A stretch of DNA of 64,000 bases from Strongylocentrotus purpuratus (GCF_000002235.5 NW_022145613.1:15515883-15579882); one strand, 5' to 3'. Counted from the stretch's first letter, positions 44,216 to 56,394 are shown. A program made the numbers and translations. The notes: generated by a model from the sequence alone, not told the origin.

Positions 44216-44982
44216 ATAAGTTGTGACACAAATAAGTTGTGACATAATAATCTTTCTCCAAAAATTAAAAATGTTTAGGAAATATCAGGAATTAAAATGA
44301 GTGAAAAAAAATAATAATTAAGATACAATAACGTGAATTTAAAAAAAAGGTGAGTGGAAACAACATAACAACTAGTGAACTATTTTATAAGTCATACTTA
44401 TGTCCGAAAATCTTCCTCCTTGTCTCCGATCTCATCACGAAATCGTCACAGAGTTCATTTATGTTTACACTGTCCAGGATTGGCTGATGTGCATTGCAGA
44501 TTGCTACTTTTGCGCTTCGCGTTTAACATTTAGCTCGTTGCTTTTTGACGCTGCGTCTTTGCATTTGGCGCACTGCATTTCTATGATGCCGTTGGTTGAA
44601 CAAATTGAATAAATTAATCAATTCCTGATGAAGCCGTATGAGCGAGAATTCAATTTATTCTTGTCTCATATACGGTTGTCTTATTTACTTCGTATATATG
44701 TATGTATTATGAAAATGAGATAGCAAAATGTGTATATTGATGGTCATCTTGCGAGTAATAACCATTAACTACTCTCATCGGGCTCTCATCATTAATTTTT
44801 CTCTTCATTTTTTTTTCTTTGATGGTGAATTATTGGGGGGGGGGGATGATTGTACAGGCCACCCCCCCCACCTGAAATATTGGGGGGGGGGGGGATATAT
44901 CCCCCATCCCCCCCCCCCGGATCGACACCCATGCCAGTATGTACAAGTTTGTGTTAGGTATTCCTAATGAGCAATGCAATAC
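44216..44982. other. Intergenic with G/C homopolymer runs
   Basis: Poly-G and poly-C runs occur at 44,835-44,920. No gene was seen. The ORFs at 44,400-44,612 and 44,728-44,967 lack recognisable motifs. Confidence 0.5.
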
Positions 44983-45430
44983 ATTGATTGATTGATTGAA
45001 CTAGTTCATTAATTATTAAGAAAAGGAATTCACAATAGCAGCCAAAGGCTGTAAAAACCGAATTTACAAAAGGTTAAACATTACATTGCATGAATACAAT
45101 ATTCTGAAAAAACACTCTAAAAATAAACAATAAACAATAATCAACATGGAAATAAAAAAACACTGGGAAATGAGAAGGACAGACGGGACGAAGCTTGAGA
45201 TAGAAGAAGAGGAAGAAAAAACAACGTAAAGTAATCGAAAGAATCACAGAACAATTACAATTCAAATTCATTGGCAGTACATTTACATTATAAGGTTTAG
45301 AGACAAGATTGGATCAACATTGAATTTCAGAATAAAAACTTAATTTCACCTATGAGAGATATCAATTGGAACACAAAAAACCTTGCATGATAGTAAATAC
45401 AAGTATTACAATTTCAATAATTAAATTCCA
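44983..45430 (-). mobile_element. LINE 3' end, minus strand
   Basis: The sequence ends (minus strand) in a (TCAA)n tail at 44,983-45,000 and has a 3' UTR hairpin-like GCAGCCAAAGGCTGT near 45,039-45,053. This is the signature of CR1/L2-group 3' ends. No coding remnant was recognised, and the right border is uncertain. Confidence 0.5.
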
Positions 45431-45520
45431 CACACTAAGAATCTTGCTCTACGATTGGTGAAAAGTAAATCACGTGATGACAGATAGTTCGTCCACCATT
45501 CATTGGAGAAGACAAGTTTA

Positions 45521-45559
45521 TTGCACTGTGTAGATAGTAGTACTATCTACACAGTGCAA
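45521..45559. repeat. Perfect palindrome, 19-bp arms, 1-bp spacer
   Basis: TTGCACTGTGTAGATAGTA, then G, then its exact reverse complement. See findings. Confidence 0.95.
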
Positions 45560-45792
45560 CGCACTTTAATTGTATACGTTGCGTATTGCTCTCCTCTTTA
45601 AGCGCGTTTAGTGTTTATAGTACGCGAACTTTGGTCACGCGCGAACTATGGTCAAACCTCCATACTGCATGTACTGTACGTATCGTACACCGTTTGCTAG
45701 CTTTTAATTGATGACTTGTTGCTCTAAAACGACTGAAGCAATGAAATGTTTCCGATGTGGAATATAAAGCAAATAATCATCTTTTGGTTTCA

Positions 45793-45912
45793 GGCGATGG
45801 CAAACTATCACTTCCTCGCCGATCTGAACGAATACGCTATCTTTCCTCAGCTTCGCTTCGTAAAGATAACTACATCCACATCGCCTCGGAAGTGATAGTT
45901 TGTCCCATCACC
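45793..45912. repeat. Inverted repeat of ~120 bp (foldback/MITE-like)
   Basis: Arms at 45,793-45,823 and 45,880-45,912 match almost throughout (core CAAACTATCACTTCC). An inner pair, TATCTTT/AAAGATA, suggests one long stem. Confidence 0.8.
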
Positions 45913-46574
45913 TTCACTAACGGTAGTTATTTGCTTACTATTGCAACTTATAAGTTATATAATTATACATCAAGCGTTTGGCATAAATGATGTCAAAAAC
46001 ACATCAGACCTCTATATATGCAGGAATGAGAAACACAAAGAACCAGAAATCAGATGTATATCGATAGAGTGCATCAATATTACATAAGTACAATTGTGTG
46101 GACAGTACTACATGACAATGCTCTTTATAAGATGGGTAGAAGAATCCCTGCAATCTGATTGGTAAATTACCGTTTAATTAATTTACTGGATGCACGTGAT
46201 ATCAACACGATTATGGATATCGGAATCGATAGCACCGATATCTGGTTAATCATTATGTATGATTCGCCACGCGAACTCTGTTATTTGTCTGTTTCATGTT
46301 GTCATCTTATGTTTTCTTGTGTTCTTTTCCTTTTATTTCCTTTTCTTTTTTTTCTTTTTTTCAAATATGGGTTCTCGAATATTTGTAGTAGTCTCATGTA
46401 TTTATACATATTCTTTTTCTTTCTTAGTTTCCTTTCTGGTAGGGAAGAGGGTCGTGAAGTTGTTTCATTAAAAATATTAATTTGCCAAGAGATGATCCCT
46501 TTATCTGCAAGGTCGGAATTTATAGAGGGTCCCAGCTCATATATAGATAAGGGTTTATTTCAACAACAAAAAAG

Positions 46575-49500
46575 ATGGATAATAAAGGGAACTTGTTTTC
46601 ATGTAACTATCTTACACTAAACGTGAGGGGAATTAGAGATAGAAGCAAACGAGAAAAAATGTTTAATTGGTTTAGGACAAAGTCTATAGATATAATATAC
46701 TTACCAGAAACATACAGTACACCTGATATCGAAAAGAAATGGCAATTGGAGTGGGGCGGGAATTGTATCTTTAGTCATGGTACAAGCCACAGTAGAGGAG
46801 TTTTGGTATTAATAAATAGTAAGTTAGACATTGAAATTAGCGACACTTGTGCAGACATAAATGGAAGATATTTATTGATTAGATGTAATATACAAGGTCA
46901 GAAGATGTTGCTAGGAAATGTTTATTTTCCTACTGGAAATAACGAAGGGGAGCAAATAAAATGTTTAATGGATTTAAGGGAGTTGTTGTATAGAAACAAT
47001 TCAGAAGGGAACCCAGTAGTTCTTGGAGGTGATTTTAATGTTATTAGAGACAAGAACTTAGATTATTTTGGACAAGTTACAAAGAAGCAATCAAAATTCA
47101 GTAGCAAATTAGAAGAATTCATGGATGAATTTAAATTAAGAGATGTATGGAGAAATAAAAATAAAGATAAAAAACAATATACTTATAGACAAGGGAATCC
47201 ATTTATGCAAAGCCGTTTGGATTATTTCATTATATCAGAGAATTTAGAACAGATAACATCCAAATGTGACATTATTCCCTCCTTAGCACCCGACCATTCA
47301 GCTGTTAATTTGGTTCTGCATGATAGAACGTCTAGACAAATTCAGGGTAAAAGGGGTTATTGGAAGTTCAATAATAGCTTGGTAAATGATAGAGACTATG
47401 TTTTAAAGATGAAGGAAGAAATACAGACTTTAAAGAACAAAATGTTATCTGAGATAAAAGACAAGAGAGTATTATGGGACTATATCAAAATGGAAATACG
47501 CAGGTTTACAACTAAATTTTCAAAGGAAAGGGCAAGGGAAAGGAAGGAAAAAATAGAAAAGCTAGAAAAAGAAATTGAAGACTTGGAAGAGAATCTACTA
47601 TCAATCAATAATGTACATTATAAAGATATCCTTGAACAACTGAAAATTAAGAAACAACAACTAAGAGTATTTTATGACTATATTAATGAAGGTTTAAAAA
47701 TACGATCAAGGGCCTCTTGGTATGAATGTGGAGAGAAGAATACAGCATTTTTTAAACAGCTCATGGAAGCAAATAGAAAGAAAAGTGTAATACAGAAATT
47801 AAACGTAAACGGAAAGATTGTTACTAAGGAAAAAGAAATTGTCGAGGGAATAAAACAGTTTTACAGTCAGTTGTATAAAAAAATAGAAGTTGTACTAGAT
47901 GGAGGTTTAGAATTTTTCCCTAGTAACATGCCAAAATTGAACGAGACCTTAAGGGGTTTAGGTGAAGAAAAGATAGTAGAAAGGGAATGTATAGAAATAT
48001 TAAAAAATATGAAATTAAATAAATCACCAGGAAATGATGGCTTAAGTGTAGAGTTTTATCTTAAATTTTGGCCGGTAATTGGAGATCTAATCCTTGCATC
48101 TTTTAATGAAGCCTTTAATCATGGAGAACTATCGGCCTCTCAGAGACAAGCAGTTATTACCTTGATACATACAAAAGATAAAGATTCAGACTTTATTAAG
48201 AATTACAGACCGATTTCTCTTTTAAATGTGGATTATAAAATTTTAACAAAGATACTTTCAAAGAGATTGCAAGAAATTTTACCTGATATTGTATCTTCTG
48301 ATCAACTTGGATATGTTAAGAATAGAAACATTGGAGAAGCCATAAGAATAATAGATGACATGATTTTTCATACTTCTTTTTATAAGGAAAATGCTTTTTT
48401 GATGGCCTTAGATTTTGAAAAGGCATTCGACTCTGTTTCTCATTGTTTTCTATACAAAGTGTTAAATTCATTTGGTTTTGGACCATTGTTTTGTAAATGG
48501 GTGAATATACTTTATACTAATACTGAAAGTTGTGTTATGAATGGAAACGCATCAACAGGTTATTTTAAAGTTGAAAGAGGAATTAGACAAGGAGACCCAT
48601 TATCTCCATACCTGTTCATTTTATGCATTGAAATTTTAGCTCATACGATTAGAAACAATCAATTGGTAAAAGGAATTTGTTTTGGAAATACAGAAATAAA
48701 GCAAGTATTATATGCTGATGATATAACACTCTTCATCAAAGATATGAGTTCAGTTAAGGAAATAGAACACGTTTTAGAAGGTTTTTATAAAATATCAGGA
48801 TTAAAGTTAAACAAGGATAAGACATATATTCTGCCCCTGGGCCCACAGGTGTCTAATAACACATTTCCGTTTGGGAAACTTGTAGATGCTGTTAAAATAT
48901 TAGGTGTTTATTTTTCAGTTCATGTAGATATCAAGGAAAAAATGAATTATAAGGAAATATTGAGCAAAATTAAAAAACTACTGACGTGGTGGAAACAGCG
49001 TGACCTAACTTTAATGGGTAAAATTCAATTGATGAAAGTATATGGATACTCTAAATTGACATATGTAACATCACTAATGCCAGTTCCAGAGTGGGTATAC
49101 AAAGAAATGGAAGTAATATGTTTTGATTTTTTGTGGAGAGGTAAAGATAAAATTAAAAGAAGTACAATGATGTTAGACTATCAGCAGGGTGGGCTCAAAA
49201 TGATGAATTTTAGGTTGTTTGTAAAAGCACAAAGAATAATGTGGATAAAAAGGCTTGTAACAGGAACTCATGATATCAAGTGGAAACAATACTTTAAATA
49301 TTTAATGAGACCGATAGGAGGTAATTTAATATTTTATTGCAATTATTGGAGAGATACAGTGAAACTTATGTTACCTTCCTTTTATCAGAATCTTCTGAAA
49401 GCATGGATAGATATGAAAGAATATGTTAAAACAGAAGAGAGATACAAAGGGAATGAAATATTGTATAATAATAATTTTATTCAACTAGAAGGTCAAACCT

Positions 49501-49676
49501 TATTTGAGGAAACTTTGTTTTTGAAAAATATATATCGAATTCATCACATTTGTGAAGAAAATGGAGAATTGAAACCTGAAGCTCATTTTATAATGTTAGG
49601 TTTGAGCAGAGTGGAAATTGATAAAGTAAAACAAATTTATAAAGTAGCCCCTTATGAATGGAAACAGAATGTTCAA
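46575..49676 (+). CDS. L1/Tx1-like LINE ORF2, N-terminal 1,034 codons (endonuclease and reverse transcriptase)
   Basis: An uninterrupted LINE ORF2 starts at the ATG at 46,575. It opens with an apurinic-like endonuclease: LNVRGIRD, PETYS, GDFN at residues 152-155, RLDYF and PDHS at 239-242. A charged coiled-coil-like stretch follows at ~320-365. The reverse transcriptase has NYRPISLLN, DFEKAFDS (613-620), RQGDPLSPYLFILC and YADD (713-716). All catalytic motifs are intact. The reading frame breaks after residue 1,034 only because a second LINE is inserted at 49,676/49,677; the C-terminal part resumes at 57,647. The product would nick target DNA and copy its own RNA. No ORF1 was found upstream (45,990-46,574), so the copy is probably 5'-truncated or its leader is not recognised. 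Confidence 0.93.
49669..49676. repeat. Left copy of 8-bp target-site duplication (ATGTTCAA)
   Basis: The same 8 bases recur at 57,639-57,646. Between them lies the minus-strand LINE insertion. The left copy merges with the element's (TTCAA)n tail, so the exact edge could shift by one unit. Confidence 0.8.
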
Positions 49677-49856
49677 TTCAATTCAATTCAAGTTTATTTT
49701 TCATTTCCACAGAAATCAGAACAATATTTCATTAAAACAAAACAAAAAATTGAACAAGATAACATGTGAATAATATCATTTACAAATACTTAAACTGCAT
49801 ATAATCAAAATTTGAATAACATAATACAAAAAAAATTGATATTTTCTATGGAAATG

Positions 49857-49901
49857 GAGGGACCCATTAAAAAGTGGATACTTGTAGATTATGGGTCCCT
49901 C
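49857..49901 (-). promoter_or_regulatory. 3' UTR hairpin of the CR1/L2-like LINE
   Basis: The perfect 10-bp inverted repeat GAGGGACCCA / TGGGTCCCTC has a 25-nt loop and lies ~180 nt from the element's 3' end. Reverse transcriptases of the L2/CR1 group are known to recognise a 3'-end stem-loop; that role here is inferred. Confidence 0.65.
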
Positions 49902-50091
49902 AAAATAACAAAGTAGCATTACACAAATTAGCTTATACAGAACAAAAAACACAAATATATTAATATAAAAGTTTGCTCTTTGTTTTAAAAATAAAAAAAT
50001 AAAAAAAAATAAAGTAGAGACAATGACAAGCCCGCGAAGACAGAACAGTAACAAGTAGAGACAATGTAAGACAGAGAAAGACATTCAATAA

Positions 50092-50092
<1 letters not shown>

Positions 50093-50166
<74 letters not shown>
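50093..50166. repeat. A74 mononucleotide run
   Basis: An uninterrupted run of A on the plus strand (T in the sense of the LINE), between the ORF2 stop and the 3' hairpin. The 12-bp motif GTAGAGACAATG occurs just before it at two places (near 50,016 and 50,056). Its length may be inexact in the assembly. Confidence 0.95.
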
Positions 50167-50167
<1 letters not shown>

Positions 50168-50434
50168 GAATATACAGCACAGACGTGGACGTAACATTTC
50201 CAAAACAACAAATCAGTTATTCTACATTCCGTATACTATTGTCAATACAAATCAGATTATCAGTAAAAAGTAAGACCGTATAAATCGATAACTGCGCATA
50301 TAATTATTAAAGAGAAAATAAGGGGAAAGTATGCGCGTATTCTCCTCAAAATGACCAAGACAATGATGCATCGTGTATAATGTGTAAGTATTAGTGTGTG
50401 TGTGTGGGTGTCAGGGGGGGGGGGGTAAATCAAA

Positions 50435-53428
50435 CTAATTTACTTTATATTTTAAGAACAAAAATATTTTTAATCTTTTCTTAAATTCATATAATGAAGG
50501 GGCATTTTTCAATGAATCAGTAAAGGAATTCCACAAATTTGGGCCATCATAGATAAAAGTGTTTTTAGCGAAGGAAGTTCGAAGTAATGGCAAATGGTAC
50601 TCTTCCGATTGTCTAGTTGAATGTTGATGAAAAGAGCGATTTTTTAAAAACATAGTCTTAAAAAATTTTGGCAGCAAATCATTAGTATTTTTATACATAA
50701 ATTGACCTAATTGAAGCAAATACAAATCTTTTACTTTCAAAATATTATTATCATAAAACAACGGATTAGTGTGTGCACGAAAATCTGCCTGGGAAATAAT
50801 TCTAACTGCTCTCTTCTGTAACAATAAAAGTTTGTCTAAAATGTTCTGATGAGCGTTACCCCATGCGAGTAAGCCATAATTCAGATAAGGTAATGTTAAG
50901 GATGAATATAATGTTAATAATGCTGAAGATGGGAGTTGTGTTTTAAGTCTATTTAATATACCAATATTTCTCGAAATTTTTTTAGAAATGTTATCGACAT
51001 GAACTTTCCATGAAAGCTTATTATCAATTATTACACCTAGAAATTTAGAATGTGTAACCTTTTCCAAATGAGTGTCATCAAAAACTAAATCAGTTGGCAA
51101 AGAATCTATTGAATTACTAAAAAGAATATATTTAGTCTTTTGTAAATTTAAAGACAGCCTATTAGCTCGGATCCATTGAATAATTTTTTCTAATTCAAAA
51201 TTTACAATTTCAACAAGAGTATTTGGATTTGTATGTGAAAAGAACAAATTTGTATCATCAGCAAATGATATAAAAGACGCCATATCTGATGATCTATAAA
51301 AATCATTAATATAAATAATAAACAAAAGCGGGCCCAGCAAACTACCTTGAGGAACCCCACAATTAATATTTCGTAATTCAGAAGTGTGACCATCCAGAAA
51401 TACAAACTGTTTCCTATCGGAAAGGTAACTCCTGAACCACTCCAAGGCCTTCCCACGTATACCATAATGAGAAAGTTTATGAAGCAAAATATCGTGGTTG
51501 ATCGTGTCGAAGGCCTTGGAGAAGTCCAGGAGTATTCCAACCATATGATAAGAGGAGTCGAGAGCATGAGCTACCTTTTCAACAAGTGATAATAATGCAT
51601 GACTCGTGCTATGTTTCTCTCTAAATCCAAATTGGGAATCACAAAAAATATTATGAACTTTCAAAAAAGCAACTGTTCTTTTATGTATAAGTTTTTCTAA
51701 AACCTTCGAAAGAGATGATAATAAAGATATCGGGCGATAATTATTTACATCTTGCTTATCACCCTTCTTAAATAGTGGAATAACTTTTGCAATTTTCATA
51801 ACATTAGGTACTTCTCCATTCAAGAAAGACAAATTAAAGATATGAACCAATGGATCTACAATGAAAGGTATTATCCCTTTTAAAATAAAGTTATTAATAT
51901 TATCAACACCAGAACTTTTCTTGTTTTTCAAATGAGAAACAATATCTATTATTTCAAATCTATGAGCTGGAACAAAGAAAATAGAATTTGTATTTGGGGC
52001 GTTTAAAAAATCTGTGAAAGATTTTTTTGATTGTGGTATATTTTGTGCTAACGTCTCACCAATCGAAGAAAAGTGTTTATTAAAAATATTTACAATCATA
52101 TCAGAATCATCGATCACTTCATTATCCCTTTTAATTTTAATAATATCATTTTTATTATGGACCAAATTCATAGCCTGTTTAAGAATTTTCCAAGTATTCT
52201 GCATATCATGTTTATAAAACTCTAAGCGATTCACGAAATAATTCTTCTTTTCAAAACGCAAAATTCTAATCAAAGCATTCTTATACGAAGTATATTTACT
52301 TTTAGTTCTATCTGTAAGATTTGCTTTATACTTATAGTACAACTTATTCTTTTTATTAATACATCTTAGAAGAGATTTCGAAATCCAGGGAAGTCTAGGG
52401 GTAATTTTATAATTATTTACTTTATCTCTTTGTAAGGGAATACATGTATCTAACTCTTCATTCAGAATATCTAAAAAATTATTATACGAACTATTAACAT
52501 CATCAGTGTTATAAACACTTGACCAATCTGCGTGCTCTAAACTGGCTCCTAGTCTTGCTATATTCTCTGGGGAAGCTCGACGTCTTAATGGACGAGGCCG
52601 TCCACCGTGGACTGAATTTGAAAGAGTAAACTGAGTAAAAATGGGATAATGATCAGATATATCAGAAAGTATAATGTATGAATCAGGATGTGGAATGACA
52701 TTACTAAAGATATTATCAATCAATGTAGCAGAATTATTAGTTACACGAGTGGGCTTAGAAATAAGTGGGAAGAATGAATTTGATAAAAATATTTCCAAAA
52801 AATCATGACATAAATTATCAGTATCATATTTTAATAAATTGATATTGAAGTCACCCATTATAAAGCAATCTTTATTAATCATTACCGAATTATTCAAAAT
52901 ATCAGTTAGGGACGATAAAAAATCTAAAGTATTACTACTTGGGGGTCGATAAACTACACCAATTATTACATTCTTCCGACCTGGCAATAAGATTTCAATA
53001 AACAAGGATTCCAAGATATTGTTCATTATAGTAATATCATTACAAACATTGTAAGAATAATTTTTTGAAACATATAAACCAACACCTCCTCCAAGTTTTT
53101 CCTTCCTACTACTAAAAATAAAATCATGTTCATGTAGGGCAAATGGTGGGTTAGGATCTGTGGTTAACCAAGTCTCGGTAAGCCCAATTATAGAGGGAAA
53201 ACATTGGGACGAATTATCTAAGAGGAATTGAAAATCATCAAAATGTTTATTAATACTTCTAATATTTAAATGGAATAAAGAAAATGTATCTTTATTAATA
53301 TTATTATTACACATAAAGTCTTTGAATTGATGGTTAGTAATGTACTCAGTTAGAGAATTGGCGATAGTCTCATCATATCGATCATCACGAAGAGAATTAA
53401 ACGCTAAGTTATTATGTAACGTATCCAT
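50435..53428 (-). CDS. CR1/L2-like LINE ORF2: endonuclease and reverse transcriptase
   Basis: A 997-codon intact ORF. The N-terminal endonuclease has LNIRSI, LTETWL, GVVYRPPS, GDFNINLL, a TLIDNIFSN motif and SDHYPIF. The reverse transcriptase has NYRPISLLSSLSKVLEKLI, QFGFR, LLDFSKAFDTINHD, GVPQGSLLGPLLFIIYINDF and FADD (codons within 51,251-51,268). The tail has LQKRAVRIISQADFRAHTNPL and LWNSF, the usual end of CR1/L2/Jockey-group LINEs. There is no RNase H. The product would carry out target-primed reverse transcription. The start ATG is the first in the ORF and closely precedes the endonuclease, so the length is typical. Confidence 0.93.
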   Translation of the reverse strand: MDTLHNNLAFNSLRDDRYDETIANSLTEYITNHQFKDFMCNNNINKDTFSLFHLNIRSINKHFDDFQFLLDNSSQCFPSIIGLTETWLTTDPNPPFALHEHDFIFSSRKEKLGGGVGLYVSKNYSYNVCNDITIMNNILESLFIEILLPGRKNVIIGVVYRPPSSNTLDFLSSLTDILNNSVMINKDCFIMGDFNINLLKYDTDNLCHDFLEIFLSNSFFPLISKPTRVTNNSATLIDNIFSNVIPHPDSYIILSDISDHYPIFTQFTLSNSVHGGRPRPLRRRASPENIARLGASLEHADWSSVYNTDDVNSSYNNFLDILNEELDTCIPLQRDKVNNYKITPRLPWISKSLLRCINKKNKLYYKYKANLTDRTKSKYTSYKNALIRILRFEKKNYFVNRLEFYKHDMQNTWKILKQAMNLVHNKNDIIKIKRDNEVIDDSDMIVNIFNKHFSSIGETLAQNIPQSKKSFTDFLNAPNTNSIFFVPAHRFEIIDIVSHLKNKKSSGVDNINNFILKGIIPFIVDPLVHIFNLSFLNGEVPNVMKIAKVIPLFKKGDKQDVNNYRPISLLSSLSKVLEKLIHKRTVAFLKVHNIFCDSQFGFREKHSTSHALLSLVEKVAHALDSSYHMVGILLDFSKAFDTINHDILLHKLSHYGIRGKALEWFRSYLSDRKQFVFLDGHTSELRNINCGVPQGSLLGPLLFIIYINDFYRSSDMASFISFADDTNLFFSHTNPNTLVEIVNFELEKIIQWIRANRLSLNLQKTKYILFSNSIDSLPTDLVFDDTHLEKVTHSKFLGVIIDNKLSWKVHVDNISKKISRNIGILNRLKTQLPSSALLTLYSSLTLPYLNYGLLAWGNAHQNILDKLLLLQKRAVRIISQADFRAHTNPLFYDNNILKVKDLYLLQLGQFMYKNTNDLLPKFFKTMFLKNRSFHQHSTRQSEEYHLPLLRTSFAKNTFIYDGPNLWNSFTDSLKNAPSLYEFKKRLKIFLFLKYKVN

Positions 53429-56394
53429 TTAGAGTTTGACCACAAAAGGATTGCGTAACAAAATAGTAGTATAATATACAATAATGCGCAGTATCTAAAA
53501 TGGAAGTTTCAAATTTAGTTAGAAAAAGAGAATCGGTCTGTATGGACAACATTGTGATATAAAAATGGAAATTAAGTATAGACAAGAAAAAATACACAAG
53601 TAAACATATACAAACAAAAGACGAACATTTAACAGATATGAATATATTACAAGAAATCTCCGCAGGCTTGGAGAACAAACGATAAACATCCGCAAAATCG
53701 TAACAAAGCATTACAAAGCAAAACAACACTATCTTGAACTCCCTGATATAGATAAAGAAGTTCGAAATAGATTATCAATGTAGACTAGTCATAATTATAA
53801 TTATACGCAACAAAAGAGTGAATATAACAGAAATAATAATGAAAATTACTTTCATTTTTTAGAAAATACATATACAAAAAAACCAAAAAAAAGAATAAAC
53901 GTCATTATTAAATACTTATTTATTTAGACCTCATGCGATTGCGCATCGTGGCAGACCGTGAGCAAAGCATCCTGAGGGCAAGAAAAAATATTTTAAAAAA
54001 ATATATAGACAAACAGCAACAACAAAAGCATGCTGCCTCATCAAATTACTCTGCCCGGTAAGCCACGAGACGCCACCGTACTAAAACAAAAACAAAAAAC
54101 AAAAAAAATGTTACAAGCTCCAATATCAAAATTATTTAGAATAAGGCGAAAACAGGAAATGTAAGTCAGCATTCAAAAGACATTTGAGTGAGAAAAGATG
54201 GGGTATAAAAGAGCTGAGAATGGCAAAGTCAACGAAGCATAAACCGCGGGATAAAAGAAGGGGGGGGGGGGGTGATTAAACAATGAGGATTTTTAAGGAC
54301 CAAAGATCATCTTTAAAAAGAAGGGCTATTAAAACAGAATTTTGGTTACGTTCATTAAATTACTAACGAAATATAAATAAAGGAATAAGAATACCTTAAG
54401 AGCATGCATACTGAATGTTGAAAGGAAAACGAACAGGGTATATGGGTTCAGAGCCAAGAAAATAGTGTCAGCGCAAAAACTTATTTGAAGCGTGATCTGT
54501 AAACAGACAATAACACTAACCTCTCAACTCCGAACCCAAACACTCGATGATAGTGTTTATTCATGCTTGAAAGTCCATGACATCAGAGATGCTAATTCCA
54601 CAGAACAATCATTACACCAAAAAGTAGGACGCGAAAACCCCAAATAGTCCTAGACAGCCGAACAAAAAGCCTCTGTCATAAGAGAAAGCAATCTACTAAT
54701 TTGAAAAGCATTCCCAAAATTTCATTCCAGTGAAAGTGAAAAGCCAGTATTCACAATCCCAAGCGCACGGCAGAAAAAAAGGTTATTTTATGTTTAAGCT
54801 TTCTCTCATGAGAAGACACCCGGCTCAGCCGTCTAAAACATTCCTGCCATACATTACCCAACCTGCCATGCATTACCCAACCTCCAATGCCCGGGGGGGG
54901 GGGGGGGGGTGGAATCACTGAATATTTGAACCTGGCATAGAAACGCTCAAATTAGGATAAACAAGATAAATGCAAACATAGTAAATCAATGAAAATTGGG
55001 TAGTTCAAAGAATTGAACATTTTGCGTTACAATTAAAATAGATGAACTCCTAACAAGCACGATATGGACCGTATGATGTATTAACCATGAACAATTATTA
55101 TGAATAAAACATTTTAAACAAAGCATTAGAGAACGCTTTTAAAACACCATTATAAAGGTCAATAAACCAATAAGCATCAATTAACACAGTGGATTGTATG
55201 GGTACAAACTGCTCAGTTTAGACCCCAAAAACCCGATGGTAGCGTAAATTCATGCTTGCTACTGTAGTGCATGCTTCATGAAACTAGAATTCGAAGTGTG
55301 TGTTAAGGGGGCAGGGGAGAGGGGGGGGGGGGGGGGGGATATTACCATCATTGAATACTTGAACCATGCATAGAACACCTATATTGGGATAAATGAAAAA
55401 GTGCAAATTTGGGTAAATCGGTAAATTTATCCTTTGCACAACATTTATTTTATATTATATAGATCTATAATATTATGAATTTGTCTTGTTTAAATCAAAT
55501 CATGAGAAATGTAAATATAATAACTGCTTTATTTGCGAAAAATATCAACATTCAGAATTCCAAATTCAAAACAGCTCACAGAACATTTCTGTTCGTTGGA
55601 TCTGATCTTGTCAAATGCCTGTCATTTGCAAACTTATCAAATTCAAAATATCAGTTCACACACTTCATATTGAATTCAACCAGATATTTGACATTTAGTG
55701 ACTTTTTGAATGACTTTTTGTTCATTAAACCAATGTTTAAAACAAAAACAACAAAAAAACAAACAAACAAACAAATCCAGATAAATTTAAATATAATGAA
55801 CTCATATCAGTTCACAGACTTCACATTCACTTTAACAAAACAAAAGTTTATAGGTCACTCGGTCCATTTTGTTTGTTAAGTGAAATCTTGTCATTTGCCG
55901 GTCATTTGCAGGCTTAACAAAAACATTCACAACCAGTTCCCAAACTTCACATTGAATTAAACATTTTTATTCATCATTCAGTCCATTTCTGTTCCTTAGA
56001 TCAATTTATCAATGTTTTCCAAAACAAGTTATGATGAATGTAAATGTAATAAAATGGATTTTCTTTAGCAAATATGCCAAAATTTTAAAATTCAAAACAG
56101 TTCATATCTTCACATTCAAATTTAAACTTACCAAAAAGTAATTCACTCCATTTCTATTCGTTAAGATCAGAGATCTTTTCGTTTGCAAAACTATCAAAAT
56201 TCAAACAGTTTACAATCTCACATTCCATTTAACTAAAACAACATTGTATATCATTCAGTCCATTACTGTTCAGTAGATCAATGTTTTCTTTAAGATTCAG
56301 TTCATCAAAACAAAAGGGTGTTAATTTAAATCATTATTTTTTCCAATAACAACTTTGAATTAAAGTCCATAACACAATTAAGATACATGAATGA
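53429..56394 (-). other. Inter-ORF region of the CR1/L2-like LINE, repeat-rich
   Basis: No ORF of note. Two copies of a ~400-bp G-tract repeat lie at about 54,510-54,990 and 55,200-55,440, sharing CATGCTT, a long G run, TTGAACC.GGCATAGAA and GGATAAA blocks. A stretch of diverged tandem units rich in TTCAAA/TTCACA and GTCCATTTCTGTTCGTTAGATC follows at 55,480-56,330. About 3 kb is unusually long for a LINE spacer, so later insertion of satellite-like DNA is possible. Confidence 0.6.

Noticed and set aside
46159..46620. 153-codon ORF before the LINE ORF2, considered as ORF1
   Set aside because: Leu/Phe-rich from T tracts, no coiled coil or RRM, and it overlaps the ORF2 start in another frame.
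49960..50211. Phe-rich ORFs on the minus strand
   Set aside because: They are translations of the A74 run.
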